From CBDHEY01 sp965262305 (GTDB lineage: Bacteria; Pseudomonadota; Gammaproteobacteria; Pseudomonadales; Cellvibrionaceae), in NCBI GenBank assembly GCA_965262305.1, contig CBDHEY010000004.1:1426001-1490000 (forward strand): a stretch of 64,000 bases of DNA. The letters run 5' to 3'. A program made the translations under genes and the position numbers. Position 1 is the first letter of the stretch. Each line of letters begins with the position of its first letter. The notes beneath the pieces are model-generated. The model ran no database searches, had not been told where the DNA came from, and saw nothing but the letters and a program-made list of their open reading frames with translations. Shown one piece after another: positions 17,883 through 26,874 of the stretch.

Positions 17883-18434
17883 TTAATTTATATATTGAGA
17901 GAGCATTTTGTCGTAGTTGCCCTGAGCCCGAATAATAACGTCACAGACTTCTCTAACCGCACCTTGACCACCATTTTTTTTCGTTTGCCAGTGGCTATTC
18001 TCTACAACATCTGAATGTGCATTGTTAACGGATATGGCTAATCCAATTTTAGTCATTACAAGTAGGTCTGGGTGATCGTCGCCAACGTATGCGATTTCAC
18101 TTAACTTGCAATTAAAGTTCTCAAGAATTTCATTGAGAGCAACAAATTTGTCTTCTCTCCCTTGAGAGACAAATGGAATACCTAAGTCATTCGCCCTAAG
18201 GGCGACAAGGTTACTCTTTCTACCGGTAATAATAGCCACTTCGACACCGGTCTTCCTTAAGAGTTTAATACCGTGGCCATCTAACGTGCTGAATGCTTTC
18301 ATTTCTTTGCCCTGGTCATCGAAATAGAGTTTTCCGTCGGTAAGAACTCCATCGACATCAAGCACTAGCATTTTGATTTTTGAGGCCCTAGTAGCGAGTT
18401 CGGACTCTGAAATAAAGATATCTGAGTTTTGCAT
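17883..18434 (-). CDS. kdsC: Kdo-8-phosphate phosphatase KdsC
   Basis: The protein has 183 residues of the HAD superfamily, without a cap domain. The catalytic Asp pair lies in 'LDVDGVLTDG', the second motif is 'ITGRKS', and the Mg-binding motif is 'VGDDHPDL'. It removes phosphate from Kdo-8-P in the Kdo pathway for LPS inner core. It starts within the last base of kdsD, so the two are coupled. Confidence 0.95.
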   Translation of the reverse strand: MQNSDIFISESELATRASKIKMLVLDVDGVLTDGKLYFDDQGKEMKAFSTLDGHGIKLLRKTGVEVAIITGRKSNLVALRANDLGIPFVSQGREDKFVALNEILENFNCKLSEIAYVGDDHPDLLVMTKIGLAISVNNAHSDVVENSHWQTKKNGGQGAVREVCDVIIRAQGNYDKMLSQYIN

Positions 18435-19408
18435 TAAATTAGTCCTGCCCGAATCAAGTCGTGCATATGCAATACACCAACGATTTTAGCGTTTTTGTCT
18501 TCTACGACCAGCGATGTAATTTTCCACTCTTCCATCAAGTTCATCGCTTCGGCTGCGAGCGCAGTGGGAAGAATTGTTCTTGGAGACTTGGTCATTACTT
18601 CACTTATCGATGCGCTATGAATGTCTATTTTAGACTGTACACAGCGACGTAGGTCTCCATCAGTAAATATTCCAAGTAATTTGTCGTTGCTATCAACGAT
18701 AATGGTCATACCAAGTTTTTTTGTGGAAATCTCGTTAATGGCATCAATTAAGGTGGCATCGCTCCTAGTTTTCGGAATCAGTAAGTCTTGATGCAAGACA
18801 TCGTAGACTCTTAAGAGTAGCTTTTTTCCTAGGTTGCCGCCTGGGTGGGAAAAAGCAAAGTCTTCGATACTGAACCCTTTTGCTTCTAAAAGTGCAATTG
18901 CTATAGCATCTCCCATGGCAATAGTCGCAGTAGTACTGGATGTTGGAGCAAGGTTATGTGGGCAAGCTTCTTCGTCTACACTGATGTCGATATGAACTTC
19001 TGAAGACGTCGCAAGTGCCGACTCTTTATTACCTGATAGGCTAATTACTGTTACGCCTAGGCGTTTTAGCATCGGTAATATATTAATAATCTCAGCAGAA
19101 GTACCAGAATTGGAGATTGCGATAACAATGTCATGTTTGGTTATCATCCCAAAATCACCATGACTTGCTTCTGTCGGGTGCACAAAAAAAGCAGGTGTTC
19201 CCGTGCTAGCCAAGGTTGCAGCAATTTTTTTCCCTATATGTCCAGATTTACCTACACCCATTACCACAACTTTTCCTTGGCAGTTTAAAATCGTGGTACA
19301 GGCTGTTGAGAACGTAGAATCGATACGCTCCGATAGAGCCTCGACAGCCCTTTTTTCAATGTTAATTGTTCTTTTACCTGAAGAGATAAAGTCGAATTCA
19401 GTGTTCAT
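18434..19408 (-). CDS. kdsD: Arabinose-5-phosphate isomerase KdsD
   Basis: The protein has 324 residues. The sugar-isomerase domain (about 40-185) has 'GVGKSGHIGKKIAATLASTG' and 'ISNSGTSAEI'. Two CBS domains follow (about 205-324). It converts ribulose-5-phosphate into arabinose-5-phosphate, the first Kdo precursor. It follows the CaCA antiporter gene after 2 bases. Confidence 0.95.
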   Translation of the reverse strand: MNTEFDFISSGKRTINIEKRAVEALSERIDSTFSTACTTILNCQGKVVVMGVGKSGHIGKKIAATLASTGTPAFFVHPTEASHGDFGMITKHDIVIAISNSGTSAEIINILPMLKRLGVTVISLSGNKESALATSSEVHIDISVDEEACPHNLAPTSSTTATIAMGDAIAIALLEAKGFSIEDFAFSHPGGNLGKKLLLRVYDVLHQDLLIPKTRSDATLIDAINEISTKKLGMTIIVDSNDKLLGIFTDGDLRRCVQSKIDIHSASISEVMTKSPRTILPTALAAEAMNLMEEWKITSLVVEDKNAKIVGVLHMHDLIRAGLI

Positions 19409-19410
19409 TT

Positions 19411-20397
19411 TTATTGGGTAGTAAAGAGCAAAATGTAATATCCAATGTAACAGAGCAATAGTACCGAGCCAATAATCGGGCCTAATGTTTTTGTTTCTCC
19501 CTTACCGTTTAGGCTAATCAATATAGCTGCAACTAATATAAAGGTTAATCCTAGCATCACTAAATAATCGCGGAAAAAGATACTGGATTCTAATATTGGG
19601 GGGTGAATTATCCCCGGGATGGACATGACGGCTAAAAGATTAAAAATATTTGAGCCTACAATATTACCAAGTGCAATATCATGATGGCCTTTGAGCGCAC
19701 TGGCAACGGATGCGGCGAGTTCGGGTAGGCTTGTACCAATCGCTATTACCGTTAGTCCGATAATTAGAGGACTAACGCCGTAATGTATAGCTGTTGTTTT
19801 TGCGCCCCATACAAGTATTTCTGACGCTAAAATAAGGAGGGCTAAACCAATAACAAACCAAATAATTGCGGATTTGGTCGGGATTGGTTCAAAATCTGAT
19901 TCTTCAGCAATTTCGCTGCTGGTTAAGTCTTTCTTCTTGCACCTTATCAGGTACCAGATTACGGGAAATATAAGCAGTAATAGAGCCCAACCTTCCCAAT
20001 TAACGAGTTCAGCATCAAATAAAAACAAACCCGCTATAGCGGTTACAAAAAGAAGAACTGGCATTTCATCTCTTAAAATATGCGTCTGAACGGGAATTTT
20101 TGCGACTAACATGGTTACAGCTAATACCAAACCTATGTTTGCAATGTTGGAACCAATTGCATTTCCTATTGCCAAATCTCCGGCCCCTTTTTGAGAAGCA
20201 CTAATCGAAACCACAACTTCAGGTGCCGAAGTACCTAAAGATACAATAGTAAGCCCTACTAGCAGTGGAGATAAGCCAAAGTTTCTGGCAATGGATGCAG
20301 AGCCGAGTACAAATTTATCTGCGCTCCAAATTAAGCCTACAAATCCAGTCAGTATTGCGACATAGGCGAGGCTTATAGTGGGTATAGTTTCAAGCAT
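19411..20397 (-). CDS. yrbG: Na+/Ca2+ antiporter of the CaCA family (YrbG-like)
   Basis: The protein has 328 residues with about ten membrane helices and the duplicated CaCA alpha repeats: 'GTSAPEVVVSISAS' in the first half and 'GTSLPELAASVASA' in the second. Both repeats keep the cation-coordinating acidic residue. In enterobacteria this gene is also next to kdsD. It is divergent from mlaC across 186 bases, which must hold both promoters. Confidence 0.93.
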   Translation of the reverse strand: MLETIPTISLAYVAILTGFVGLIWSADKFVLGSASIARNFGLSPLLVGLTIVSLGTSAPEVVVSISASQKGAGDLAIGNAIGSNIANIGLVLAVTMLVAKIPVQTHILRDEMPVLLFVTAIAGLFLFDAELVNWEGWALLLLIFPVIWYLIRCKKKDLTSSEIAEESDFEPIPTKSAIIWFVIGLALLILASEILVWGAKTTAIHYGVSPLIIGLTVIAIGTSLPELAASVASALKGHHDIALGNIVGSNIFNLLAVMSIPGIIHPPILESSIFFRDYLVMLGLTFILVAAILISLNGKGETKTLGPIIGSVLLLCYIGYYILLFTTQ

Positions 20398-20583
20398 CTT
20401 GTAACGTTAGGGTTTTATGGGTGTAATCTAATTGGGGCGGCAATCTTAGCTTTATCATGCTGATTTGTCAGCAAATGTTCAGTTTTACTTGTGTAAAATA
20501 AATTAAAGCTGATGTTTTATATTGAATGTAAGCATAAAATAGCTCTTATTGAGTATCTCTTAAAATATTGGAAGGAGTAGATA

Positions 20584-21213
20584 GTGAACTTAAAAAACAT
20601 AACCCAAAATTTTCTATTGATTGTTAGCTTGTTGGTATTAAGTATTCAAGCGCACAGTGAAGAAAAGGCGAAAGATTTACCTGGGCCTCGGGACGTCGTG
20701 GTAGGGTTCACCAATGGCTTGCTTGCTGCCGTAAATGAAAACAAAGATACGATCAAAGAGGATCCAGCTCAGTATTTTGATCAGGTTAAATCTGTCATGG
20801 ATGAGGCGATTCATTTTCGTTACATCGCTAAAGGTGTGATGGGAAAATACGCTAAAACAGCAAGTAAAGAAGATAAAATTCGATTTCTTTCTGTATTCAA
20901 GGACAAGCTTTCAGAGACATTAGCAAAGGCAATTGCAAATTACGCAGAATCAAAAATAGAGATTGAAAAAGATATTCCCGATGAGAAAAACCCTCGTAAA
21001 GCCTATGTCTCTCAAAAGATTTCTGGCCCTGATGGGGTTGTAAGAGTGGTATATACCCTTGGACAGTGGAAGAAGGCTGGTTGGAAAATTTCTAATTTGA
21101 CCCTTGATAGCACTAATTTGGGCGAAACCTATAAAAGTCAGTTTGACCAAAGTGTTACGTTAAATGGCGGAGATATGGCTAAAGCAATCGATTGGTGGAT
21201 AAAGAATGGTTAA
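20584..21213 (+). CDS. mlaC: Periplasmic phospholipid-shuttle protein MlaC
   Basis: The protein has 209 residues with a signal peptide (about 1-23) and the Ttg2/MlaC fold: 'AIHFRYIAKGVMGKYAKTAS', 'FKDKLSETLAKAIANYA' and 'WKISNLTLDSTNLGETYKSQF'. It carries phospholipids between MlaA at the outer membrane and MlaFEDB at the inner membrane. Start GTG 20584 is set by a strong ribosome binding site GGAAGGAG. The usual partners mlaF, mlaE, mlaD and mlaB are absent from both sides; a terminator follows. The partners must lie elsewhere if the pathway works. Confidence 0.92.
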   Translation: MNLKNITQNFLLIVSLLVLSIQAHSEEKAKDLPGPRDVVVGFTNGLLAAVNENKDTIKEDPAQYFDQVKSVMDEAIHFRYIAKGVMGKYAKTASKEDKIRFLSVFKDKLSETLAKAIANYAESKIEIEKDIPDEKNPRKAYVSQKISGPDGVVRVVYTLGQWKKAGWKISNLTLDSTNLGETYKSQFDQSVTLNGGDMAKAIDWWIKNG

Positions 21214-21272
21214 TACGAGTATTTAGCCTGCTTTTGAGGCAGTATTTTTTTACTGGCTCCTTATCTTTGATA

Positions 21273-21303
21273 AAAACGGGTGCGTAAGGCGCCTGTTTTT
21301 ATT
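21273..21303 (+). terminator. Rho-independent terminator after mlaC
   Basis: AAAACGGGTGC pairs with GCGCCTGTTTT (11 pairs, two G-U) around loop GTAAG and ends in a T-tract. It separates mlaC from ibaG, in the place where mlaB normally sits. Confidence 0.8.
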
Positions 21304-21374
21304 AGAATGCGCTGTTTTTTCCAATTTCTATTCTTCCGGCGACTCTAGTTGCCGTCATATTTAAGGTTTATGAA

Positions 21375-21617
21375 ATGCAGCCAAATGAATTAAAAGCGTT
21401 GCTGGAAAGCAAAATAGAAAATAGTTCGGCAGAAGTCTCCTTCGATGGTAGCCACGTTATGATTTCAGTTGTCAGTACTGCATTTGAAGGTTTGTCTGCG
21501 GTCAAGAAACAACAGCTTGTCTATGGTTGTCTTCAAGAAGAGATAGCGAGTGGCGCAATACATGCAGTGCATATGAAAACATATACTCCCTCAGAGTGGG
21601 AAGCTGAAAATCCGTAA
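21375..21617 (+). CDS. ibaG: BolA-family protein IbaG
   Basis: The protein has 80 residues of the BolA fold with a C-terminal 'HAVHMKTYTPSEWE', typical of IbaG/YrbA. It probably works with a monothiol glutaredoxin in iron-sulfur or acid-stress processes. It lies 34 bases before murA, the conserved arrangement in gammaproteobacteria. Confidence 0.92.
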   Translation: MQPNELKALLESKIENSSAEVSFDGSHVMISVVSTAFEGLSAVKKQQLVYGCLQEEIASGAIHAVHMKTYTPSEWEAENP

Positions 21618-21651
21618 TCTCGGTTTAATAAATTAACAAAAAATACTGGTT

Positions 21652-22914
21652 ATGGATAAATTAATTATTCAGGGCGGTGCCGTCCTCAAAGGTGAGATTA
21701 AAATATCAGGTTCGAAGAATTCGGGCTTACCTATTTTAGCCGCCACCTTGCTTGCTGATTCTCCGATGCATATTTGCAATCTCCCGCACTTAAACGACAT
21801 TACGACCATGCTCACTCTTTTAAGGTGTATGGGCGTGGGCGTCACAATTGACGAAAAAATGTGTGTTGAGATTGATGCAAACCAAATTAGTGATTATGAA
21901 GCACCATACGATCTTGTTAAGACCATGCGTGCTTCCATATTGGTATTAGGGCCTTTGTTATCAAGATATGGCCAAGCAGATGTATCTTTCCCAGGCGGAT
22001 GTGCAATAGGAAGCCGACCGGTAGATATTCACCTTCGTGGCTTAGAGGCAATGGGGGCTGAAATTCAGGTTGATGGTGGTTATATTCGGGCAAGAGCGCC
22101 AAAGGGTTTAAAAGGCGCGCATTTCTTTATGGATACGGTGACCGTCGGCGGAACAGAAAACCTGTTGATGGCGGCAGTGCTAGCCGATGGTAAAACAATT
22201 CTTGAAAATGCTGCTCGAGAACCAGAAATTGTTGATTTAGCTCACTGCTTGGTTAGCATGGGGGCGAAGATAGATGGCATAGGGACCGACAAGCTGATTA
22301 TTGATGGCGTTAAAAGGCTTGAGGGCAGTACTTACAATGTCATGCCCGACAGAATCGAAACCGGAACCTATCTTGTCGCTGCGGCTGCCACACGAGGCCA
22401 AGTAATGTTAAAAAATACTCGTGCTGATATTCTTGAATCCGTGTTAAAAAAGCTTCAAGAAGCAGGAGCCCATATAGAATCTGGAGGAAACTGGATTAGT
22501 TTGGAAATGCATGGAAAAAGGCCTGTATCAGTAGACCTAACTACTGCGCCTTATCCCGCTTTTCCTACGGATATGCAATCGCAATTTACCGCTATGAATG
22601 CTGTCTCTAAAGGGATTGGCGCAGTTACCGAAACCATATTTGAAAATCGTCTGATTCAAGTTCATGAACTTAACCGTATGGGTGCTAAAATTAAGCTCCA
22701 GGGTAACACTGCGATTGTTGAAGGCGTAGATAAGTTAAAAGGCGCGCCAGTTATGGCGTCTGACTTGCGGGCTTCGGCGAGTTTGGTTATCGCCGGTATT
22801 GTAGCTGATGGCGAAACCGTTGTTGATCGAATTTATCACATAGATCGCGGTTACGAATGTATAGAAGAAAAATTGCGAATACTTGGCGCGGACATCAGAA
22901 GAGTGCCAGGTTAA
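21652..22914 (+). CDS. murA: UDP-N-acetylglucosamine 1-carboxyvinyltransferase MurA
   Basis: The protein has 420 residues with two inverse alpha-beta domains. The catalytic Cys lies in 'FPGGCAIGSRPVD' near residue 117, so it should be fosfomycin-sensitive. 'GSKNSGLPILAATLL' at the N-terminus and 'YPAFPTDMQSQF' are family signatures. It catalyses the first committed step of peptidoglycan synthesis in the cytosol. Confidence 0.97.
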   Translation: MDKLIIQGGAVLKGEIKISGSKNSGLPILAATLLADSPMHICNLPHLNDITTMLTLLRCMGVGVTIDEKMCVEIDANQISDYEAPYDLVKTMRASILVLGPLLSRYGQADVSFPGGCAIGSRPVDIHLRGLEAMGAEIQVDGGYIRARAPKGLKGAHFFMDTVTVGGTENLLMAAVLADGKTILENAAREPEIVDLAHCLVSMGAKIDGIGTDKLIIDGVKRLEGSTYNVMPDRIETGTYLVAAAATRGQVMLKNTRADILESVLKKLQEAGAHIESGGNWISLEMHGKRPVSVDLTTAPYPAFPTDMQSQFTAMNAVSKGIGAVTETIFENRLIQVHELNRMGAKIKLQGNTAIVEGVDKLKGAPVMASDLRASASLVIAGIVADGETVVDRIYHIDRGYECIEEKLRILGADIRRVPG

Positions 22915-22953
22915 TATTGTGATAACAACGTTTTAAATACACACAGATCTGTG

Positions 22954-22988
22954 GGCCGCAAAGTTTGGGTTTTACAAAGTTTGCGGCC
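22954..22988 (+). promoter_or_regulatory. Stable hairpin in the murA-hisG gap
   Basis: GGCCGCAAA and TTTGCGGCC form a perfect 9-base stem with a 17-base loop. The right arm ends 27 bases before the hisG start. No T-tract follows, so it is more likely a leader structure or partial terminator than a full terminator. Confidence 0.5.
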
Positions 22989-23015
22989 TAAGAAGAAAGT
23001 TATTAGGGTTAAATT

Positions 23016-23663
23016 ATGCCGCAATTAACTATCGCGTTAACTAAGGGGCGAATTCTTAAAGAAACCTTGCCATTATTTTCGGTTGCGGGGATAGAGCCTG
23101 TCGAGGATATTTCTAAAAGCCGTAAGCTGACATTTGAGACAACATCACCGGATGTCCGATTCCTAATATTGCGTGGTAGCGATGTGCCTACCTACGTGGA
23201 ATTTGGAGCCGCAGACGTTGGTGTTAGCGGTAAAGATACCTTAATGGAGCATGGTAGCGCGAGTTTTTATGAGCCTCTTGACTTAAAAATATCTAAATGC
23301 CGATTGATGACCGCTGGTATAGCAAACCATGAACTTCCTCAAGGCCGCATCAAAGTAGCAACGAAATATGTCAATTTGGCGAAGCGTTACTACGCAGAAA
23401 AAGGCTTGCAAGCTGATATTATTAAGCTTTACGGCGCAATGGAGTTAGCGCCACTAATGAACTTGGCGGATGAGATAGTTGATATTGTAGATACTGGCAA
23501 TACATTAAAAGCAAATGGTTTGGTCCCACGTGACACGATTGCCGAGATAAGTTCGAGACTCATTGTTAATAAAGCCTCGATGAAAATGAAACATCAACAA
23601 ATTGAAGCGCTTATAGAAGCTATCGGTTCTGCCGTAAACGACGTCGAAATTGAAAGTGTGTAG
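23016..23663 (+). CDS. hisG: ATP phosphoribosyltransferase, short form HisG
   Basis: The protein has 215 residues. It is the catalytic short form: 'ALTKGRILKETLPLF' opening, 'DVGVSGKDTLMEHG' and the PRPP-binding 'EIVDIVDTGNTLKANGL'. It lacks the C-terminal regulatory domain of the long form, so feedback control needs HisZ, which is not in this window. It performs the first step of histidine synthesis and lies 60 bases before hisD. Confidence 0.96.
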   Translation: MPQLTIALTKGRILKETLPLFSVAGIEPVEDISKSRKLTFETTSPDVRFLILRGSDVPTYVEFGAADVGVSGKDTLMEHGSASFYEPLDLKISKCRLMTAGIANHELPQGRIKVATKYVNLAKRYYAEKGLQADIIKLYGAMELAPLMNLADEIVDIVDTGNTLKANGLVPRDTIAEISSRLIVNKASMKMKHQQIEALIEAIGSAVNDVEIESV

Positions 23664-23723
23664 TAACGCGACGGTTTTATAAAGATGATACTGACTTTTT
23701 CATATTTTTTAGGTTTTTAATTA

Positions 23724-25025
23724 ATGTCACTAATAAAGATTTTAAATAGCCATGATGCTGATTTTAAAAAGCAGCTAGCCTCTTTATTGGCCTTCGATGA
23801 AGAAAAAGATGCGGGTGTTGAACAGACTGTTAGCGAGATTATTCAAGATGTTAGGCTCCGTGGTGATGAAGCCTTAATCGAATATACCAATAAATTCGAT
23901 GGCTTGCAGGTTCAGTCTGGTGCCGAGCTGATCATTTCAAAAGTGGAAATTGACAATGCCTTGGCCAGTATTGAACCAGATCAAAAAGCGGCCTTGGTTG
24001 CTGCTGCTGATCGCATAAAGGCTTACCACGAACGCCAAATTCAAGATTCTTGGCAATATGAAGAAAATGACGGGACTATTCTAGGCCAGAAAATCACACC
24101 TTTAGATAAAGTAGGCGTTTATGCGCCAGGTGGCAAAGCTGCTTATCCTTCATCGGTATTGATGGCTGTCACTCCTGCAATAACCGCTGGGGTAAAAGAG
24201 GTTGTTCTTGTTACACCAGCACCGAATGGAGATATTAACCCTATGGTTCTAGCTGCAGCGGCTGTTGCGGGTGTATCTAAAGTTATTACTGTTGGTGGAG
24301 CTCAGGCTGTGGCGGCGCTTGCTCATGGTACGCAGACGGTGCCTAAGGTCGATAAAATTGTAGGTCCGGGTAATATTTATGTTGCTACTGCTAAGCGTCA
24401 GGTATTTGGTAAGGTTGATATAGATATGATTGCTGGGCCGTCGGAAATACTGGTTGTTTGTGATGGTAAAACGGATCCTGAATGGATAGCGATGGATTTA
24501 TGTTCCCAGGCTGAGCACGATGAAGACGCGCAAGCGATACTAATATCCCCTGATGCGGATTTCATTGAACAAGTTTATGCGAGCCTTAATCGCTTGTTGC
24601 CCAACCTGGCGCGCAATGAAATTACAAGTATCTCGCTTAAAAATCGAGGTGCACTTGTTAAGGTTTCAGGTTTGGATGAAGCAATTGATTTGGTTAATGA
24701 AATCGCTCCAGAACATCTTGAGTTATCGATTGAAAACCCGCAAGCGCAGCTTGAAAAAATTCGTCATGCCGGCGCAATTTTTATGGGCAGACACACCTCT
24801 GAGTCTCTTGGTGATTACTGTGCGGGCCCAAATCATGTGTTACCTACCGCTGGCACAGCGAGATTTTCGTCGCCTTTAGGTGTTTATGATTTTGTTAAGC
24901 GATCTTCAGTAATACATTGCTCGGAAGAGGGTGCTCATAAATTGGGTAAAATTGCATCTGTTTTAGCACGATCTGAGTCGTTAGAGGCGCACGCAAGATC
25001 TGCAGAACTTCGATTAAAAGATTAG
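23724..25025 (+). CDS. hisD: Histidinol dehydrogenase
   Basis: The protein has 433 residues. Family motifs include 'VGVYAPGGKAAYPSSVLM', 'DKIVGPGNIYVATAK', 'IDMIAGPSEILV', the zinc-binding 'QAEHDEDAQ' and the catalytic 'APEHLEL'. It oxidises histidinol to histidine using two NAD+. hisC, which follows hisD in Pseudomonas, is not here. The gene ends 41 bases before the convergent degS gene. Confidence 0.97.
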   Translation: MSLIKILNSHDADFKKQLASLLAFDEEKDAGVEQTVSEIIQDVRLRGDEALIEYTNKFDGLQVQSGAELIISKVEIDNALASIEPDQKAALVAAADRIKAYHERQIQDSWQYEENDGTILGQKITPLDKVGVYAPGGKAAYPSSVLMAVTPAITAGVKEVVLVTPAPNGDINPMVLAAAAVAGVSKVITVGGAQAVAALAHGTQTVPKVDKIVGPGNIYVATAKRQVFGKVDIDMIAGPSEILVVCDGKTDPEWIAMDLCSQAEHDEDAQAILISPDADFIEQVYASLNRLLPNLARNEITSISLKNRGALVKVSGLDEAIDLVNEIAPEHLELSIENPQAQLEKIRHAGAIFMGRHTSESLGDYCAGPNHVLPTAGTARFSSPLGVYDFVKRSSVIHCSEEGAHKLGKIASVLARSESLEAHARSAELRLKD

Positions 25026-25066
25026 TTTCTTCTGCTTAACTCGTGGCATTTCATTGCAAATTGTTG

Positions 25067-26209
25067 CTAGTTAAAGAGCTCTGGTAGTTCGCCTAGTATT
25101 GCATTGGTTTGCATAACAATGTCTTTACGAACAAATTCTATAGAAACCGTTTCTCCTGGGCGGGATTCAGCAATTCGCTGCCAACCAGTAATAATGTCTT
25201 CGGTTGGTTGATTATTAATGCTCACAATCACGTCTCCTGGACGCAGACCGGACTTTTCCGCAGGACTGCCAATATCTGTCCTAGTTACTAATATACCTTG
25301 CTGTAGATTAATGTCGAGTTGGGCAGCAACTTGAGGGGTCAAGAGGCGAGCCTCGATACCTAGCCATCCTCGAACAACACGACCGTGTTCCACGATGTCG
25401 TTGAGAGTTTGGGTTGCAATATCTACTGGAATGGCAAAGCTAATCCCAGCCATTTCAATTTTTGCTGCATTAATACCCAGAAGGTTGCCTCTGGCATCTA
25501 CCAAGGCACCGCCAGAATTACCTTCATAAATTGCAGCATCAGTTTGAATAAAACCTTCGAATAGTGATATCTGTAAGTCTTTTCTTTGCGTAGCACTAAT
25601 AATCCCCTGAGTTACTGTTTGGCCTATTCCAAATGGGTTTCCTATGGCTAAGACAACATCGCCTACACGAAGATTATTAGGGTCTCCTATTGATATCGCG
25701 GGAATATCCTCAAGAGGGATGTGCAACACGGCGAGGTCTCGCTCGCGGTTAACTCCCATTACTTCTGCCTGAGCTTCGCGTCCGTCTTGCAAGGCCACAG
25801 CAATTTCATCTGCTCCTTGAATCACATGAAGGCTTGTCAAAATGAAGCCTCTTTCGCTCACGATTACACCTGATCCTAGATTTTGCTGCATTCTTCTTTG
25901 TTGCGGGGTGTTGGTGCGATTAAAATAACGACGAATTGCCGGGTCGTCGAAAAATGGATGGCGTCGCTGATTAACGTTTGTTTTAGTGTATATATTGACG
26001 ACCGAAGGTGCGGCTTTTTCAACAGCGTCAGCATAAGAAACAGGGCCCGAAAGAAGCTTGTTTTTTACATTAAGTGCTTTCGCCAAAGGGGTAGAACTAG
26101 GCTTCGTTGAGTTCTGACTAGGAACAAGCACAAGGTAGGTCAGTGCAGCAATAATTCCTATCGCTGCTGGCCACCGAATAAACAGAAATGCTTTCTGAAG
26201 TGCGTTCAC
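25067..26209 (-). CDS. degS: Periplasmic site-1 protease DegS/AlgW
   Basis: The protein has 380 residues. An N-terminal membrane anchor (about 12-30) is followed by a trypsin-like domain with His in 'SLHVIQG' (near 124), Asp in 'RERDLAVL' (near 157) and Ser in 'GNSGGAL' (near 230), then one PDZ domain (about 275-370). It cleaves the anti-sigma factor RseA/MucA when unfolded outer-membrane proteins are sensed. The single PDZ and the membrane anchor favour DegS/AlgW over DegP. Its position beside hisD matches algW in Pseudomonas. Confidence 0.92.
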   Translation of the reverse strand: MNALQKAFLFIRWPAAIGIIAALTYLVLVPSQNSTKPSSTPLAKALNVKNKLLSGPVSYADAVEKAAPSVVNIYTKTNVNQRRHPFFDDPAIRRYFNRTNTPQQRRMQQNLGSGVIVSERGFILTSLHVIQGADEIAVALQDGREAQAEVMGVNRERDLAVLHIPLEDIPAISIGDPNNLRVGDVVLAIGNPFGIGQTVTQGIISATQRKDLQISLFEGFIQTDAAIYEGNSGGALVDARGNLLGINAAKIEMAGISFAIPVDIATQTLNDIVEHGRVVRGWLGIEARLLTPQVAAQLDINLQQGILVTRTDIGSPAEKSGLRPGDVIVSINNQPTEDIITGWQRIAESRPGETVSIEFVRKDIVMQTNAILGELPELFN

Positions 26210-26241
26210 TATTGTTCTCTGCTAATACCTAAGCGTCAAAT

Positions 26242-26706
26242 TTAGTCCTTTTTGGGTTCTTCAGGTTCCGGTTTGTCTTCATCTAATCCAAAATCTTCAC
26301 TGAGTACGCCTTTTTGTCCTGGGGTTTTGGGTGCCCAGTCTTTTGGGGGTTGAACATCTATATTTTCAGGAACTTGCGATGCTTCAATTCCAAGTGCTTT
26401 GTCTCCTGCGGCAAGTATTTTATTACTAATCTCTGCGTTCGTCAGTTGAATCGCTCCGGAAGCGAGGTGCTCGTGCACTTCTCGGTAACTCTCAGTAAGA
26501 TTATTTATTCTTCGTGATGTTTCTGCAAAGTGCTGTGCGACGTCCTGTTGATAGGTTTCTAAGTCGCTCTGTGCTTTTAGCAATTGTTTTTCTAAGTCTT
26601 TTTGGTTTGCCGGTGGAATAAGCGTACGACTAATAACTGCGCCTATTAAGCCTCCAATACAAAAAACGATTGTACATAACATGATGAGTGTTTCAGCGGA
26701 AAACAC
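26242..26706 (-). CDS. zapG: Cell-division protein ZapG (YhcB, DUF1043)
   Basis: The protein has 154 residues. One N-terminal membrane helix (about 6-26) with 'GGLIGAVISRTL' is followed by a coiled coil (about 35-85) and an acidic, Pro-rich tail ending 'EPEEPKKD'. YhcB/ZapG links division and envelope growth. It lies 32 bases before degS on the same strand and is divergent from zapE. Confidence 0.88.
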   Translation of the reverse strand: MFSAETLIMLCTIVFCIGGLIGAVISRTLIPPANQKDLEKQLLKAQSDLETYQQDVAQHFAETSRRINNLTESYREVHEHLASGAIQLTNAEISNKILAAGDKALGIEASQVPENIDVQPPKDWAPKTPGQKGVLSEDFGLDEDKPEPEEPKKD

Positions 26707-26874
26707 GTCGCCTCCTAATATAATTCATGATGATGGACTGTTCGTTTTGCATGAAAAATAGTCATCGACGTTAGATATTTCAATAAAACGATTACATATA
26801 CTTATAATACATAAAAATTTGAGAAGCATAGGTGCAATTTTCAAATTGTCGGGTAAATTCAACCATATGATGCT

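Noticed and set aside
22954..22988. Rho-independent terminator after murA
   Set aside because: The stem is strong but no T-tract follows on the plus strand, so I list it as a regulatory hairpin only.
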